Below, in pieces: positions 18,071 through 26,223 of a stretch of 32,889 nucleotides of DNA. The translations under genes were made by a program, and so were the position numbers. Positions within the stretch are counted from its first letter, which is position 1. The number at the start of each line of letters is the position of its first letter. This stretch comes from Candidatus Schekmanbacteria bacterium (GTDB taxonomy: Bacteria > SZUA-182), in NCBI GenBank assembly GCA_016235675.1, contig JACRJN010000141.1, positions 1-32,889 on the forward strand, given 5' to 3'. Under the pieces are notes generated by a model. The model had not been told where the DNA came from. It made no database searches and was given only the letters and a program-made list of their open reading frames with translations.

Positions 18071-18255
18071 AGCGTAGAAATAGGGAGACCTTTTTGTTTG
18101 CATCAGGAAAAAATCTTAAACTCCGTAGTTCCAGCCCTTTAGGGCTGAATTTCCAGGGCTAAAGCCCTGGCACTACGGCGGGGAAATATGTCTATGCTTC
18201 GCGGCATCCTAATAATATGTACGTTACCAGGTCTCCTATTAAAAACGCCACCAAA
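18071..18255. repeat. Composite element: outer GTAGAAATAGGGAGACC/GGTCTCCTATT arms enclosing a REPIN (18125-18176)
   Basis: Outer arms 18071-18090 and 18230-18255; inner GTAGTTCCAGCCCTTTAGGGCT...CCAGGGCTAAAGCCCTGGCACTAC. Confidence 0.8.
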
Positions 18256-18891
18256 TTATTCAAAAATGAATCCCGCAGCCTGCAAAACCTTAGGAGCGAT
18301 AGCACCGCTGCGGATTAAACGGAATGGATGGGCGGTTACGTCTAATATGGTGGAATCCAGCCCCCGTTCGCTTTCTCCAGCGTCGATTATTAAATCCAGT
18401 CCCTGGGGGAAATAGGCGGCTACTTCACGGGCAGAAAATGGGCTGGGATAACCGGAGGGGTTGGCGCTGGTGGCGGTAAGGGGGGTAGCGGCTAAATCGA
18501 TTAAGGCGCAGGCTGTTTTATTGTCCGGGAAGCGGATGGCGATTTTGCCGCTGGCACCGATAGCTAGATTTTTTAAGCTTTCACAGGCAGGGAAAATAAG
18601 CGTAAGCGGCCCCGGCCAAAATTTGTCGGTTAAATCCTTTACCCAAGACGGATAATCCGCCGCCAACAACCCTAATTGAGCTGTTTTACTGATGAGCAAT
18701 ATCAAAGGCTTGTCGTAATCCCGCCCTTTGAGCCGGTAGATTTTTTCTACTGCCTGATAATCGGAGGGATTGACCGCCAGACCATAAGAGGTATCGGTGG
18801 GGAAAGCCACGACGCCGCCGTGACGGATGATTTGGGCTGCCTGGGTTAAAAGGTGTGGTTCAGGATTTTGGGGGTTGATTTTTAATAGCAT
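18256..18891 (-). CDS. L-threonylcarbamoyladenylate synthase (Sua5/YrdC family)
   Basis: GGVVAFPTDTSYGLAVNP, KGRDYDKPLILL, FWPGPLTLIF, PLTATSANPSGYPSP. Confidence 0.93.
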   Translation of the reverse strand: MLLKINPQNPEPHLLTQAAQIIRHGGVVAFPTDTSYGLAVNPSDYQAVEKIYRLKGRDYDKPLILLISKTAQLGLLAADYPSWVKDLTDKFWPGPLTLIFPACESLKNLAIGASGKIAIRFPDNKTACALIDLAATPLTATSANPSGYPSPFSAREVAAYFPQGLDLIIDAGESERGLDSTILDVTAHPFRLIRSGAIAPKVLQAAGFIFE

Positions 18892-18896
18892 TGCCC

Positions 18897-19394
18897 CTAC
18901 CCTAAGCCGGCCAAAACGGCGTCGATTTTAAAAGCTACGTTTTGCTCCATTATCTCTTTCAGACGGGTTAATTTCCCCTGAATCTGCGGGTATTTCAGCG
19001 CTAATATCTGGGCGCTCAGTATTGCCGAATTAGTCGCCCCAAATTCACCGGCGGCCAGCGTTGCCACCGGCACACCCTTGGGCATTTGCGCCATGGCCAG
19101 TAATGAATCGAACCCGTTGAAGGGGGGTACGTTGATCGGCACGCCGATTACCGGTAAAATTGTATGGGCGGCGATTACTCCGGCCAAATGCGCCGCGCCT
19201 CCCGCTCCGGCGATTATCACCTCAATCCCCTGCCCTGGCGCTCCCGTTGCCAATTCCAGTGTTCTTTGCGGGGATCGATGGGCGGAAGATATTTCCACCT
19301 GCACTTCGATACCCAACGCCGGCCATAATTTCAAGGCATCGCCGAATAACGGCAAATCGGAATTACTTCCTAAAACCAGTAAAACTTTGGGCAA
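18897..19394 (-). CDS. purE: 5-(carboxyamino)imidazole ribonucleotide mutase
   Basis: GSNSDLP, SAHRSPQRT, GAGGAAHLAGVIAAHT, MPKGVPVATLA. Confidence 0.93.
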   Translation of the reverse strand: MPKVLLVLGSNSDLPLFGDALKLWPALGIEVQVEISSAHRSPQRTLELATGAPGQGIEVIIAGAGGAAHLAGVIAAHTILPVIGVPINVPPFNGFDSLLAMAQMPKGVPVATLAAGEFGATNSAILSAQILALKYPQIQGKLTRLKEIMEQNVAFKIDAVLAGLG

Positions 19395-19419
19395 AACTTT
19401 AATCCTCCCGATTATTAAT

Positions 19420-19489
19420 CGAGGTACGAGGTACGAGATACGAGATACGGAATTACAAGAAATCGTTTTCTCGTACCTCGTATCTCGAA
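19420..19489. repeat. Heptad inverted array, CGAGRTA-type
   Basis: CGAGGTA|CGAGGTA|CGAGATA|CGAGATA (19420-19447); TCTCGTA|CCTCGTA|TCTCGAA (19469-19489). Confidence 0.93.
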
Positions 19490-19497
19490 GAATTTTC

Positions 19498-20181
19498 TTA
19501 AGCCTGTTTTAACACCTTAGAATAAACCATCTCCCCGCTTTTCCAAATCGACACCCGATAATCCCCTTGCTGGATAACCTGTTTTTCCCCGCTCCAATGT
19601 TTTAATTCGGCCTCATCCTCAGGAAGCAGATATAAAGAACCGGCCAGTCCTGCTTCTTCAAAGAGGATAAACGCAGCTTCGACATCGCCCAAGCTGCATT
19701 TATTCCAATTAAGTCTGTTATTATACAATACATCATTGGTAAATGGAATATCCGCGATAACTTTCGGCTTGGGGAATTTTAGTTTTTTATCGGTTATCAA
19801 TTGCTTATTCTTGTCAATCAGGCCAAGATGGTGTTGTAGCGAACTAACCGCCAGCCAGTTTAATTTTTGGGCGATAGGTTCATGAGTCGGCAGGTCTTGA
19901 TCGCGATAAAACCATTCGTCGCCGTCGCTGGTTAAATCCGCGTACTTTGCCGTAATCTTTTCCCTCAGTAATAATGGGACGGAAATATTTGCCATCCGAT
20001 CTTTAATCAATTCATCCAGTTTTTGCGACAGTTGAAATTTCCCCCGGCAAGCAGCGCAAATTTGCAGATGATTAATCAAATCTGAAAATTGCGGTTCGGA
20101 AGTATATAGAGCAGGCAGTAGCTCCATTTGTATAGCAAATAGCGAACATTCTCCCATCGTATCCCCCTCCCGATTGTACAT
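19498..20181 (-). CDS. Putative zinc-finger anti-sigma factor
   Basis: DLINHLQICAACRGKFQLSQ (Hx3CxxC); directly downstream of an ECF sigma gene. Confidence 0.65.
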   Translation of the reverse strand: MYNREGDTMGECSLFAIQMELLPALYTSEPQFSDLINHLQICAACRGKFQLSQKLDELIKDRMANISVPLLLREKITAKYADLTSDGDEWFYRDQDLPTHEPIAQKLNWLAVSSLQHHLGLIDKNKQLITDKKLKFPKPKVIADIPFTNDVLYNNRLNWNKCSLGDVEAAFILFEEAGLAGSLYLLPEDEAELKHWSGEKQVIQQGDYRVSIWKSGEMVYSKVLKQA

Positions 20182-20207
20182 ATACCAGTTACCAACAGGT
20201 TATTTAT

Positions 20208-20726
20208 CTACAGCGATTTAGTCAACTCCTTTTTCAGATAAATCTTGGCGCGCGCTATCCGGGACATTACCGTACCGATCGGGATTTTCAGCATATCGGC
20301 GATTTCCTGGTAGGAAAACTCCCCTAAATAAGAAAGCACCAAGGGAACTTTATAACGTTTGTCAAGTTTATTTAAAGTGTTTTGCAATTCCCCGTCTATT
20401 ACATGCCGTAATTGTTTTTCGCCGATGGATTTAATATGATCTATGTCGTAATTGGAATCCTCGAAATCAACAATCGTGTAACGCTTGCTGCGTTCGATTT
20501 CTTTAAGATACAAGCGGCGCATGATCATAAATAACCAACTGCGGCATTTGGCCAAATCCCGTAATTGCGAAAATTTTTCAAAAGCCACCTGAAACGTTTC
20601 CTGCGTCAAATCCTCGGCATCAGTGGCATTCCCGCAAAAACGATAGGCGGATTTATAGATAAAATCCAAATGTGGCAAGGCTATTTTTTCAAAATTTGTA
20701 ACGGGCGCTTCCTGTTTTAGAAACAT
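20208..20726 (-). CDS. ECF-subfamily RNA polymerase sigma factor
   Basis: DAEDLTQETFQVAFEKFSQLR, WLFMIMRRLYLKEI, SYQEIADMLKIPIGTVMSRIARAK. Confidence 0.92.
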   Translation of the reverse strand: MFLKQEAPVTNFEKIALPHLDFIYKSAYRFCGNATDAEDLTQETFQVAFEKFSQLRDLAKCRSWLFMIMRRLYLKEIERSKRYTIVDFEDSNYDIDHIKSIGEKQLRHVIDGELQNTLNKLDKRYKVPLVLSYLGEFSYQEIADMLKIPIGTVMSRIARAKIYLKKELTKSL

Positions 20727-20767
20727 TTAGGTACTCGAAAGATAAATATTTATAATGGAATATTTAA

Positions 20768-20796
20768 ATAATAAATATAATCGGTAAATTTGTCAA
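20768..20796 (-). promoter_or_regulatory. Candidate sigma70-type promoter upstream of the ECF sigma gene
   Basis: Minus strand TTGACA-N17-TATTAT. Confidence 0.5.
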
Positions 20797-21062
20797 TCTC
20801 GCTTGACAAAAAGGTTTAAATAACGTATCGTATAAGTTACTTTTTTGACCGTTTAAAGTATAACCTGCATCCCCAAACCCGACGCGGCTTTGGTTTGGGG
20901 CAAAGTGGTAGTCACTGTGCGCTCCGCTGATTTTCTTCCGCTGACCAACCTTTGTAGTTTACGAAGAGATTGTTTTTGATGTACAATTAAGTGCTGATTG
21001 GTTTTCGTTAAGGAATTTGCAGAAATAAGGAATAATGGATAAGTGACAATGGATAATGGATA

Positions 21063-21136
21063 ATTTTTTGTTTCGGCTTGTCCCCAAGCCGAAACACGCA
21101 CGTGGGACTTTCGGCCTGGGGACAAGCCGAAAGAAA
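21063..21136. repeat. Palindromic repeat TTTCGGCTTGTCCCCAAGCCGAAA with inverted partner
   Basis: GTTTCGGCTTGTCCCCAAGCCGAAAC and TTTCGGCCTGGGGACAAGCCGAAAG. Confidence 0.75.
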
Positions 21137-21221
21137 CAAGCATTATTATTTTTAACCAATTCTTCTCTGCGCCCTTTGCGCCTCTGCGGTGAACATATCA
21201 TTCAGAAAGGAAAGCAGCGAC

Positions 21222-21500
21222 ATGTCGAAAACAATTGAGGAAATTACCATCAATTACGAAGAAGACGGAGAGCTTTTGGTCAAGGAACTGGAAAAGGAAG
21301 TTTTAACCAAGGGCGCCTGGACTACTATCATGTTTTTGTATCAGGATTTAGACCGCAAAACCAAGGAATACGGCGCCAGGCAAATTTCCATCAGGCGGTA
21401 TCGAAAGATGAACGGCGAATATCGCCAGCAAAGTAAATTCAACATCAGCAGTGAAAAGCAAGCCAAGCAAATAGTTGATATTATAAATAAGTGGTGTTGA
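21222..21500 (+). CDS. Small conserved hypothetical protein
   Basis: MSKTIEEITINYEEDGELLVKELEKEVLTKGAWTTIMFLYQD...; AAAGGA upstream of ATG; high coding quality. Confidence 0.65.
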   Translation: MSKTIEEITINYEEDGELLVKELEKEVLTKGAWTTIMFLYQDLDRKTKEYGARQISIRRYRKMNGEYRQQSKFNISSEKQAKQIVDIINKWC

Positions 21501-21602
21501 TATTGAGAAATATTTTAAGCTGAGTTAAATGTATTTATCTATAAAACAAAGGGCTGCATCCTTTTGAAGATAAAGATGCAGCCCTTTTCATAAAACACTT
21601 GG

Positions 21603-21780
21603 TAAATATTTGGTAGCGTTCTCAATAGGAGACCCTGACGCGTCATTGCGAGCGGAGCGAAGCAATCTCCAGGCGAGCGTATGAGATTGCTTCGGCGATA
21701 AGGCTGCCTCGCAATGACATTTTTCAGCCGGAACAAATTTATTGCTCAAGTCTCTGTATCTCTACGCTATCAAATATTTA
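21603..21780. repeat. Modular palindrome: TAAATATTTGGTAGCG outer arms, inner GTCATTGCGAG palindrome
   Basis: TAAATATTTGGTAGCGTTCTCAATAGGAGACC / GTCTCTGTATCTCTACGCTATCAAATATTTA; inner GTCATTGCGAGCGGAGCGAAGCAATCTC. Confidence 0.88.
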
Positions 21781-21781
21781 A

Positions 21782-22408
21782 CTAATTTCTCTTCTTTTTC
21801 AATCCGAGCAGCCCAATTAATCCGGAACCCAGCAATAACATGGTAGTCGGTTCGGGAATAGGGGTCAGAATCTGGTATTCGCCATAACCGGAACCTGGTT
21901 GCAGCGCACTTCCCCAGATCCAATGGGCACTCGTGTCAATGCCGGCAATATACCCCCAGGGGCTGCTTCCGTGGGGAATACTATCAGTTACGGGCGTCCA
22001 GACGGCATTGGCAACATAGGCTGAAACCTCAGCTACGGAAGGAACTGGAGTGGGGGCATTCAAATCATTGAAGGTTAAGAACTTTTTCCAATTCCCTGGT
22101 TTGGTCAGGATAGTTTGCGTGGTGGAACCGTCATCAATCACAAATTGTCCAAGAACGCCCTGGGCTGCGAGGTTATCACTCCAGACGGCCAGATACAAAC
22201 GGTCATCGGGATTAATAGAAAAGGTGAAAGTTTCCGCATTATACCACCATGTCCCTTGCCCGACAAGGGTATGTACCGAATTTCCCGTTCCTACATATAA
22301 CGCATAATGATTATCTGCCGTAACGGTAGCCGTAACGCTGGCAGCCTGAACCGCTGTAACTGTAAACACTGCCAGTACACTGCAAAATGCCGTGAGAAGT
22401 TTTTTCAT
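21782..22408 (-). CDS. PEP-CTERM sorting-domain protein
   Basis: Signal peptide; C-terminal IPEPTTMLLLGSGLIGLLGLKKKRN. Confidence 0.88.
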   Translation of the reverse strand: MKKLLTAFCSVLAVFTVTAVQAASVTATVTADNHYALYVGTGNSVHTLVGQGTWWYNAETFTFSINPDDRLYLAVWSDNLAAQGVLGQFVIDDGSTTQTILTKPGNWKKFLTFNDLNAPTPVPSVAEVSAYVANAVWTPVTDSIPHGSSPWGYIAGIDTSAHWIWGSALQPGSGYGEYQILTPIPEPTTMLLLGSGLIGLLGLKKKRN

Positions 22409-22618
22409 GCTTGTTCCCTCCTTGAATATTAGTTGCCCGCTTACATAATAATAATGCTATGCTCACACAAAATAGTACTCTTGTCAATATAAAAAACTCT
22501 TGATGTGACAGAAAAATGCTATTAATATTTGCACCGAAAAGCATTTTATCCTTGACAATTTAATTAACATAAATTACCATCATATAATTAACGATAACCA
22601 GGAAGGAGGTGACCTGAA

Positions 22619-23146
22619 TTGAAAAAAATATTTGTTTATCTGCTTGCGGCGCTGACGATAAGTTTATTCGCCATATCCAGTTCTTTTGCCGCTCCGGTAA
22701 TTGGCGGGCAAGTATACTCATTAGGAGGCGAGATTGTGGTCGAAGTACTCCCGGCATCCGCCGGCTATACCAGTGAGTTACATCTTTACTCGCCGGCCAG
22801 CCAGTACATTGCTACAAACCGTGAGATTGGTAAAGTGGTTAACCTGGGTTCTTTCCCCTTTGGGAATGAATTAATTTTTGGAATTTATGTCCAAAATACC
22901 GGAAATACATTTTTGATGGGGCCAGGTACGCGTAATCCCGACAATATACCGCACGCCGCAGTAGAATTTATCGCTCCCGGCCAGGCAATCGTCGGTTTTG
23001 AAGACCTTTGGGGCGGCGGAGATCGTGATTATAACGATAATATGTTCCTCTTCCGCGGCTCAGTCGCTCCAATCCCGGAGCCTGCTACTATGTTTTTGCT
23101 TGGTTCCGGTCTAATCGGTCTGATCGGCTATAAAAAAAGAAAGTAA
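22619..23146 (+). CDS. PEP-CTERM protein with DUF4114-like region, TTG start
   Basis: AAGGAGGTGA Shine-Dalgarno; signal peptide; GFEDLWGGGDRDYNDNMFLF; C-terminal IPEPATMFLLGSGLIGLIGYKKRK. Confidence 0.87.
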   Translation: MKKIFVYLLAALTISLFAISSSFAAPVIGGQVYSLGGEIVVEVLPASAGYTSELHLYSPASQYIATNREIGKVVNLGSFPFGNELIFGIYVQNTGNTFLMGPGTRNPDNIPHAAVEFIAPGQAIVGFEDLWGGGDRDYNDNMFLFRGSVAPIPEPATMFLLGSGLIGLIGYKKRK

Positions 23147-23281
23147 TCTCCTCAAATTCAGTTGTTACCCCCTATCTAAAATTGGTAGGGGGTAACCCAT
23201 TTATTCTTACCGAATTAAATCTTTACCAGTAAAAACAAAGGTGTTGTATACTGGCCTTATAATACTAATTCGCTTTCAAAT

Positions 23282-23353
23282 GTAGCAGAAAGCTGTCAGG
23301 AGGAAACTCCTGACAGCACAGCGCTTGTGGCGTCAGGAGTTTCCTCCTGACGC
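23282..23353. repeat. Two hairpins of TCAGGAG/CTCCTGA type, first preceded by GTAG
   Basis: GTAGCAGAAAG-CTGTCAGGAGGAAACTCCTGACAG and GCGTCAGGAGTTTCCTCCTGACGC. Confidence 0.75.
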
Positions 23354-23357
23354 TTAT

Positions 23358-23431
23358 TCACACGCCGAAACTATCAAGGGGAAACGTTACCCCTTTAAAG
23401 GTTTCGGTGTGAGGACACACCGAAACATCGA
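23358..23431. repeat. TTTCGGTGTG palindrome, long form
   Basis: CACGCCGAAACTATCAAGGGGAAACGTTACCCCTTTAAAGGTTTCGGTGTGAGGACACACCGAAACATC; similar copy at 27555-27639. Confidence 0.75.
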
Positions 23432-23676
23432 GAAAAAACTAAACAATCTGCCTTATACCTTCGTAACCTTTATATACCCCAATGACATATCTCTCCTCAA
23501 ACTCAAAATAGTAGCGCAGTTTCTTCTGCATTTGATCGGTTTTTGCCTGCGGTTACCATAATATGCCTTTTTTTAGGGGATGAAGGGGTTCTTTCATCCC
23601 CTAAATTATTTTCCCCCGGAAAAAGATTGACATAAAGCCAAAAAAATGATAAAACTTGAGGCGGTTGGGAAACAGT

Positions 23677-23763
23677 GCCGAAGTGGCGGAATTGGTAGAC
23701 GCGCTAGGTTCAGGGTCTAGTGGGTGTACGCCCGTCGGGGTTCGACTCCCCGCTTCGGCACCA
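23677..23763 (+). tRNA. tRNA-Leu (anticodon CAG), CCA encoded
   Basis: GCCGAAG/CTTCGGC acceptor, CTAGG-TTCAGGG-TCTAG anticodon arm, long variable arm, GGTTCGACTCC T arm, ACCA end. Confidence 0.96.
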
Positions 23764-23782
23764 TAAACCAGACTTGAGGGGT

Positions 23783-23904
23783 ATAGGCGCTAACTTAAAC
23801 GTAGCGCAGGGCTTAAGCCCTGCCGGCAGCCGCAACATTTGTACCCAATCCGGGGCAGACCTAAAGGTCTGCGCTACAGATAAATGCCTTAAGTTAGCGC
23901 CTAT
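23783..23904. repeat. Nested palindrome: 16-bp outer IR around a GTAG...CTAC REPIN-like unit
   Basis: ATAGGCGCTAACTTAA / TTAAGTTAGCGCCTAT; inner 23801-23877 GTAGCGCAGGGCTTAAGCCCTG...CAGACCTAAAGGTCTGCGCTAC. Confidence 0.9.
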
Positions 23905-23977
23905 GGGTTTGAGGAAAGAATAGTAGTTCCCTCAAACCTCACTAGTCAAGCCTCAAGCCTAGTATCCAGGAAATGCA

Positions 23978-25474
23978 ATGAGTGAATCGATTCAACCGGT
24001 TAGAGTTGACGAAAACCAAATAAAATCGATAGTCGAACGGGTCGTTGCCCGTTTGGAACAGCAATCCGCACCAACTAAAAAAGTTACTCCGGCGGTAAAT
24101 TTAGCCCCGGCCCCGCAAGTTAATCCCCCGGTTGAAAAACCGTCTTTAGGCATCGGGGTATTTCCCAATATCGAATCAGCCGTAAATGCCGCCGAAACCG
24201 CTTTTGATCAACTGGATAAATTGACGTTGGCGCAGCGCTGTCAATTTGTGGACGCTATGCGCAAAGCCTCTGTCGAACAGGCCCCGCTATTGGCGCGGAT
24301 GGCATATGAGGAAACCGGGTTAGGCCGCTATGAGCATAAACTAAAAAAGATATTATTAGCCGCAGAGAAAACGCCTGGTTGCGAAATCTTAGAACCGACG
24401 GCATATTCCGGCGATCACGGCTTGACTTTGGTCGAGCGCGCCCCTTACGGAATAATCGGCGCCATTACTCCGGTCACCAATCCGGTAGCGACAATCATTT
24501 GTAACGCCATCGGGATGATTGCAGGCGGCAACAGCGTGGTCTTCAACCCGCATCCCAGCGCCAGGAAAACGTCGATTGCCGCGGTACAGGTTTTAAATGA
24601 AGCCGTCGTCCGGCTCGGAGGGCCGGCTAATTTAATCTGTACGGTCGCTGAACCGACCATCCAAAGCGCCCAGGAGTTGATGAAGCATCCCAAAATCCGC
24701 CTGATGGTGGTAACCGGAGGCCCGGCGGTAGTAAAAGTGGCGATGCAGTCGGGAAAAAAGGTGATTGCCGCAGGGCCGGGAAATCCCCCGGTAGTGGTGG
24801 ATGAAACCGCCGATATTCCTAAAGCCGCCCGTGATATTGTCGATGGGGCGTCTTTTGAAAATAATATCGTCTGCGCCCTGGAAAAAGAAACCATCGCCGT
24901 CGATTCCATCGCCGACGAGTTGAAAAATGAGATGAAAAAGGCCGGCGCTTATGAAATCAAGGGCTGGCAGATCGAGCGCCTGAAGAAATTGATCATCCGG
25001 GAAGAACACGGGCCGGGGCGTGAAGGGGTTATCAATAAGGAATGGGTAGGCAAAGACGCTCAGCTAATACTGGAAAAGATCGGGGTCGAGGCTAAACCGG
25101 ACGTCAGGCTGATTTTAGCCGAGGTCGACAGCGATCATGTTTTTTTCTGGACCGAATTATTAATGCCGGTAATGGCGCTGGTCAGGGTAAAAAACGTGGA
25201 GGAAGCCATTAAATTAGCCAAAGAAGTGGAACAGGGCAATGGGCATACGGCGGTAATGCACTCGCGCAATATCGACAACTTAAGTAAGATGGCACGAACA
25301 ATAAATACAAGCATTTTCGTGAAAAACGGCCCTTCATATGCCGGGTTGGGAATGACCGGCGAAGGGTTCGCCTCTTTCAGTATCGCCAGCCCGACCGGCG
25401 AGGGTTTAACCAATGCCCGCACTTTTACGCGCGAAAGACGCTGTGTTTTAGTTGACAGTTTCAGAATTATATAG
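23978..25474 (+). CDS. CoA-acylating aldehyde dehydrogenase, EutE/PduP-like, with putative microcompartment encapsulation peptide
   Basis: N-terminal DENQIKSIVERVVARLEQQS helix plus Pro/Ala linker; ERAPYGIIGAITPVTNPVATIICN, FENNIVCALEKE catalytic Cys region. Confidence 0.88.
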   Translation: MSESIQPVRVDENQIKSIVERVVARLEQQSAPTKKVTPAVNLAPAPQVNPPVEKPSLGIGVFPNIESAVNAAETAFDQLDKLTLAQRCQFVDAMRKASVEQAPLLARMAYEETGLGRYEHKLKKILLAAEKTPGCEILEPTAYSGDHGLTLVERAPYGIIGAITPVTNPVATIICNAIGMIAGGNSVVFNPHPSARKTSIAAVQVLNEAVVRLGGPANLICTVAEPTIQSAQELMKHPKIRLMVVTGGPAVVKVAMQSGKKVIAAGPGNPPVVVDETADIPKAARDIVDGASFENNIVCALEKETIAVDSIADELKNEMKKAGAYEIKGWQIERLKKLIIREEHGPGREGVINKEWVGKDAQLILEKIGVEAKPDVRLILAEVDSDHVFFWTELLMPVMALVRVKNVEEAIKLAKEVEQGNGHTAVMHSRNIDNLSKMARTINTSIFVKNGPSYAGLGMTGEGFASFSIASPTGEGLTNARTFTRERRCVLVDSFRII

Positions 25475-25500
25475 TAGAATAGTATTATAAAGCTAATTTT

Positions 25501-25580
25501 AAAGGGGGTCCCCCCAGCGGCGGTCAGTCACGTCCTTTCGAGGCTCCGTACTACCGCCGTTACCCCCCTTTATTTTTTTA
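25501..25580 (+). terminator. Long bulged terminator-like hairpin with T-run after the aldehyde dehydrogenase
   Basis: AAAGGGGG...GCGGCGGT...ACCGCCGT...CCCCCCTTTATTTTTTT. Confidence 0.6.
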
Positions 25581-25687
25581 TATAATGCAGTCGGCCTACC
25601 ATAAGTCTCCGCCGTAAAATAATACCAATATATAGTAGCGCATTTCAGGGTCTTTCGGCTTGTCTTTAAGCTGAATTAATAAAGAAT

Positions 25688-25847
25688 GTAGTCCCGTGGC
25701 TTTAGCCGCGCATTTTCAGCTTAGGCTGAGACTAAAGGTATGTTCATCTGAAACGGCTTGCATTATAGCCGAGAAGGTTTAACCATTTGTAAGTCTTTAT
25801 CGCATGGCTTTATGCCATGAAGATCAGCCCTGAAGGGCTGGGACTAC
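25688..25847. repeat. Multi-hairpin REPIN-like element, copy 2
   Basis: GTAGTCCCGTGGCTTTAGCCGCG...CAGCTTAGGCTG...CATGGCTTTATGCCATG...AGCCCTGAAGGGCTGGGACTAC; same layout as 6805-6962. Confidence 0.85.
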
Positions 25848-25866
25848 GCGATTATTAAGGGAAAAC

Positions 25867-26223
25867 ATGCAAATTCTTGTTTTAAAATCTAAAATTCATC
25901 GCGCCACGGTAACTGAAGCTTGTTTGGACTATGAAGGCAGTTTGACTATAGATACGACCTTAATGCAGGCCGCCAATATCTATCCTTATGAAAAGGTGGA
26001 GATTTATAATCTGGCCAACGGCAGCCGCTTTGAAACTTATGCCATCCCCGGAAAGGCTGACTCCGGTATAATCTGCGCCAACGGAGCCGCCGCCCACCTG
26101 GCTAAAGCCGGTGAATTGATAATTATCGCCGCCTACGGGATCATTCCCGACACCCCGGAAAACAGAACCAAGTATCAACCCCAGATTGTTAAAGTAGATC
26201 AAGATAACCGAATAAAAAAATAA
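25867..26223 (+). CDS. panD: Aspartate 1-decarboxylase
   Basis: KSKIHRATVTEACLDYEGSLTID, YAIPGKADSGIICANGAAAHL. Confidence 0.95.
   Translation: MQILVLKSKIHRATVTEACLDYEGSLTIDTTLMQAANIYPYEKVEIYNLANGSRFETYAIPGKADSGIICANGAAAHLAKAGELIIIAAYGIIPDTPENRTKYQPQIVKVDQDNRIKK

Noticed and set aside
20853-21143. Minus ORF ending SGRKSAERTVTTTLPQTKAASGLGMQVIL, possibly a decayed gene
   Set aside because: Its N-terminal half lies in the TTTCGGCTTGTCCCC palindrome and I recognise no domain, so it is not supported as a gene.
23677-25474. tRNA-Leu as attachment site for an integrated island carrying the aldehyde dehydrogenase
   Set aside because: No integrase and no duplicated tRNA 3' end were seen within the window.
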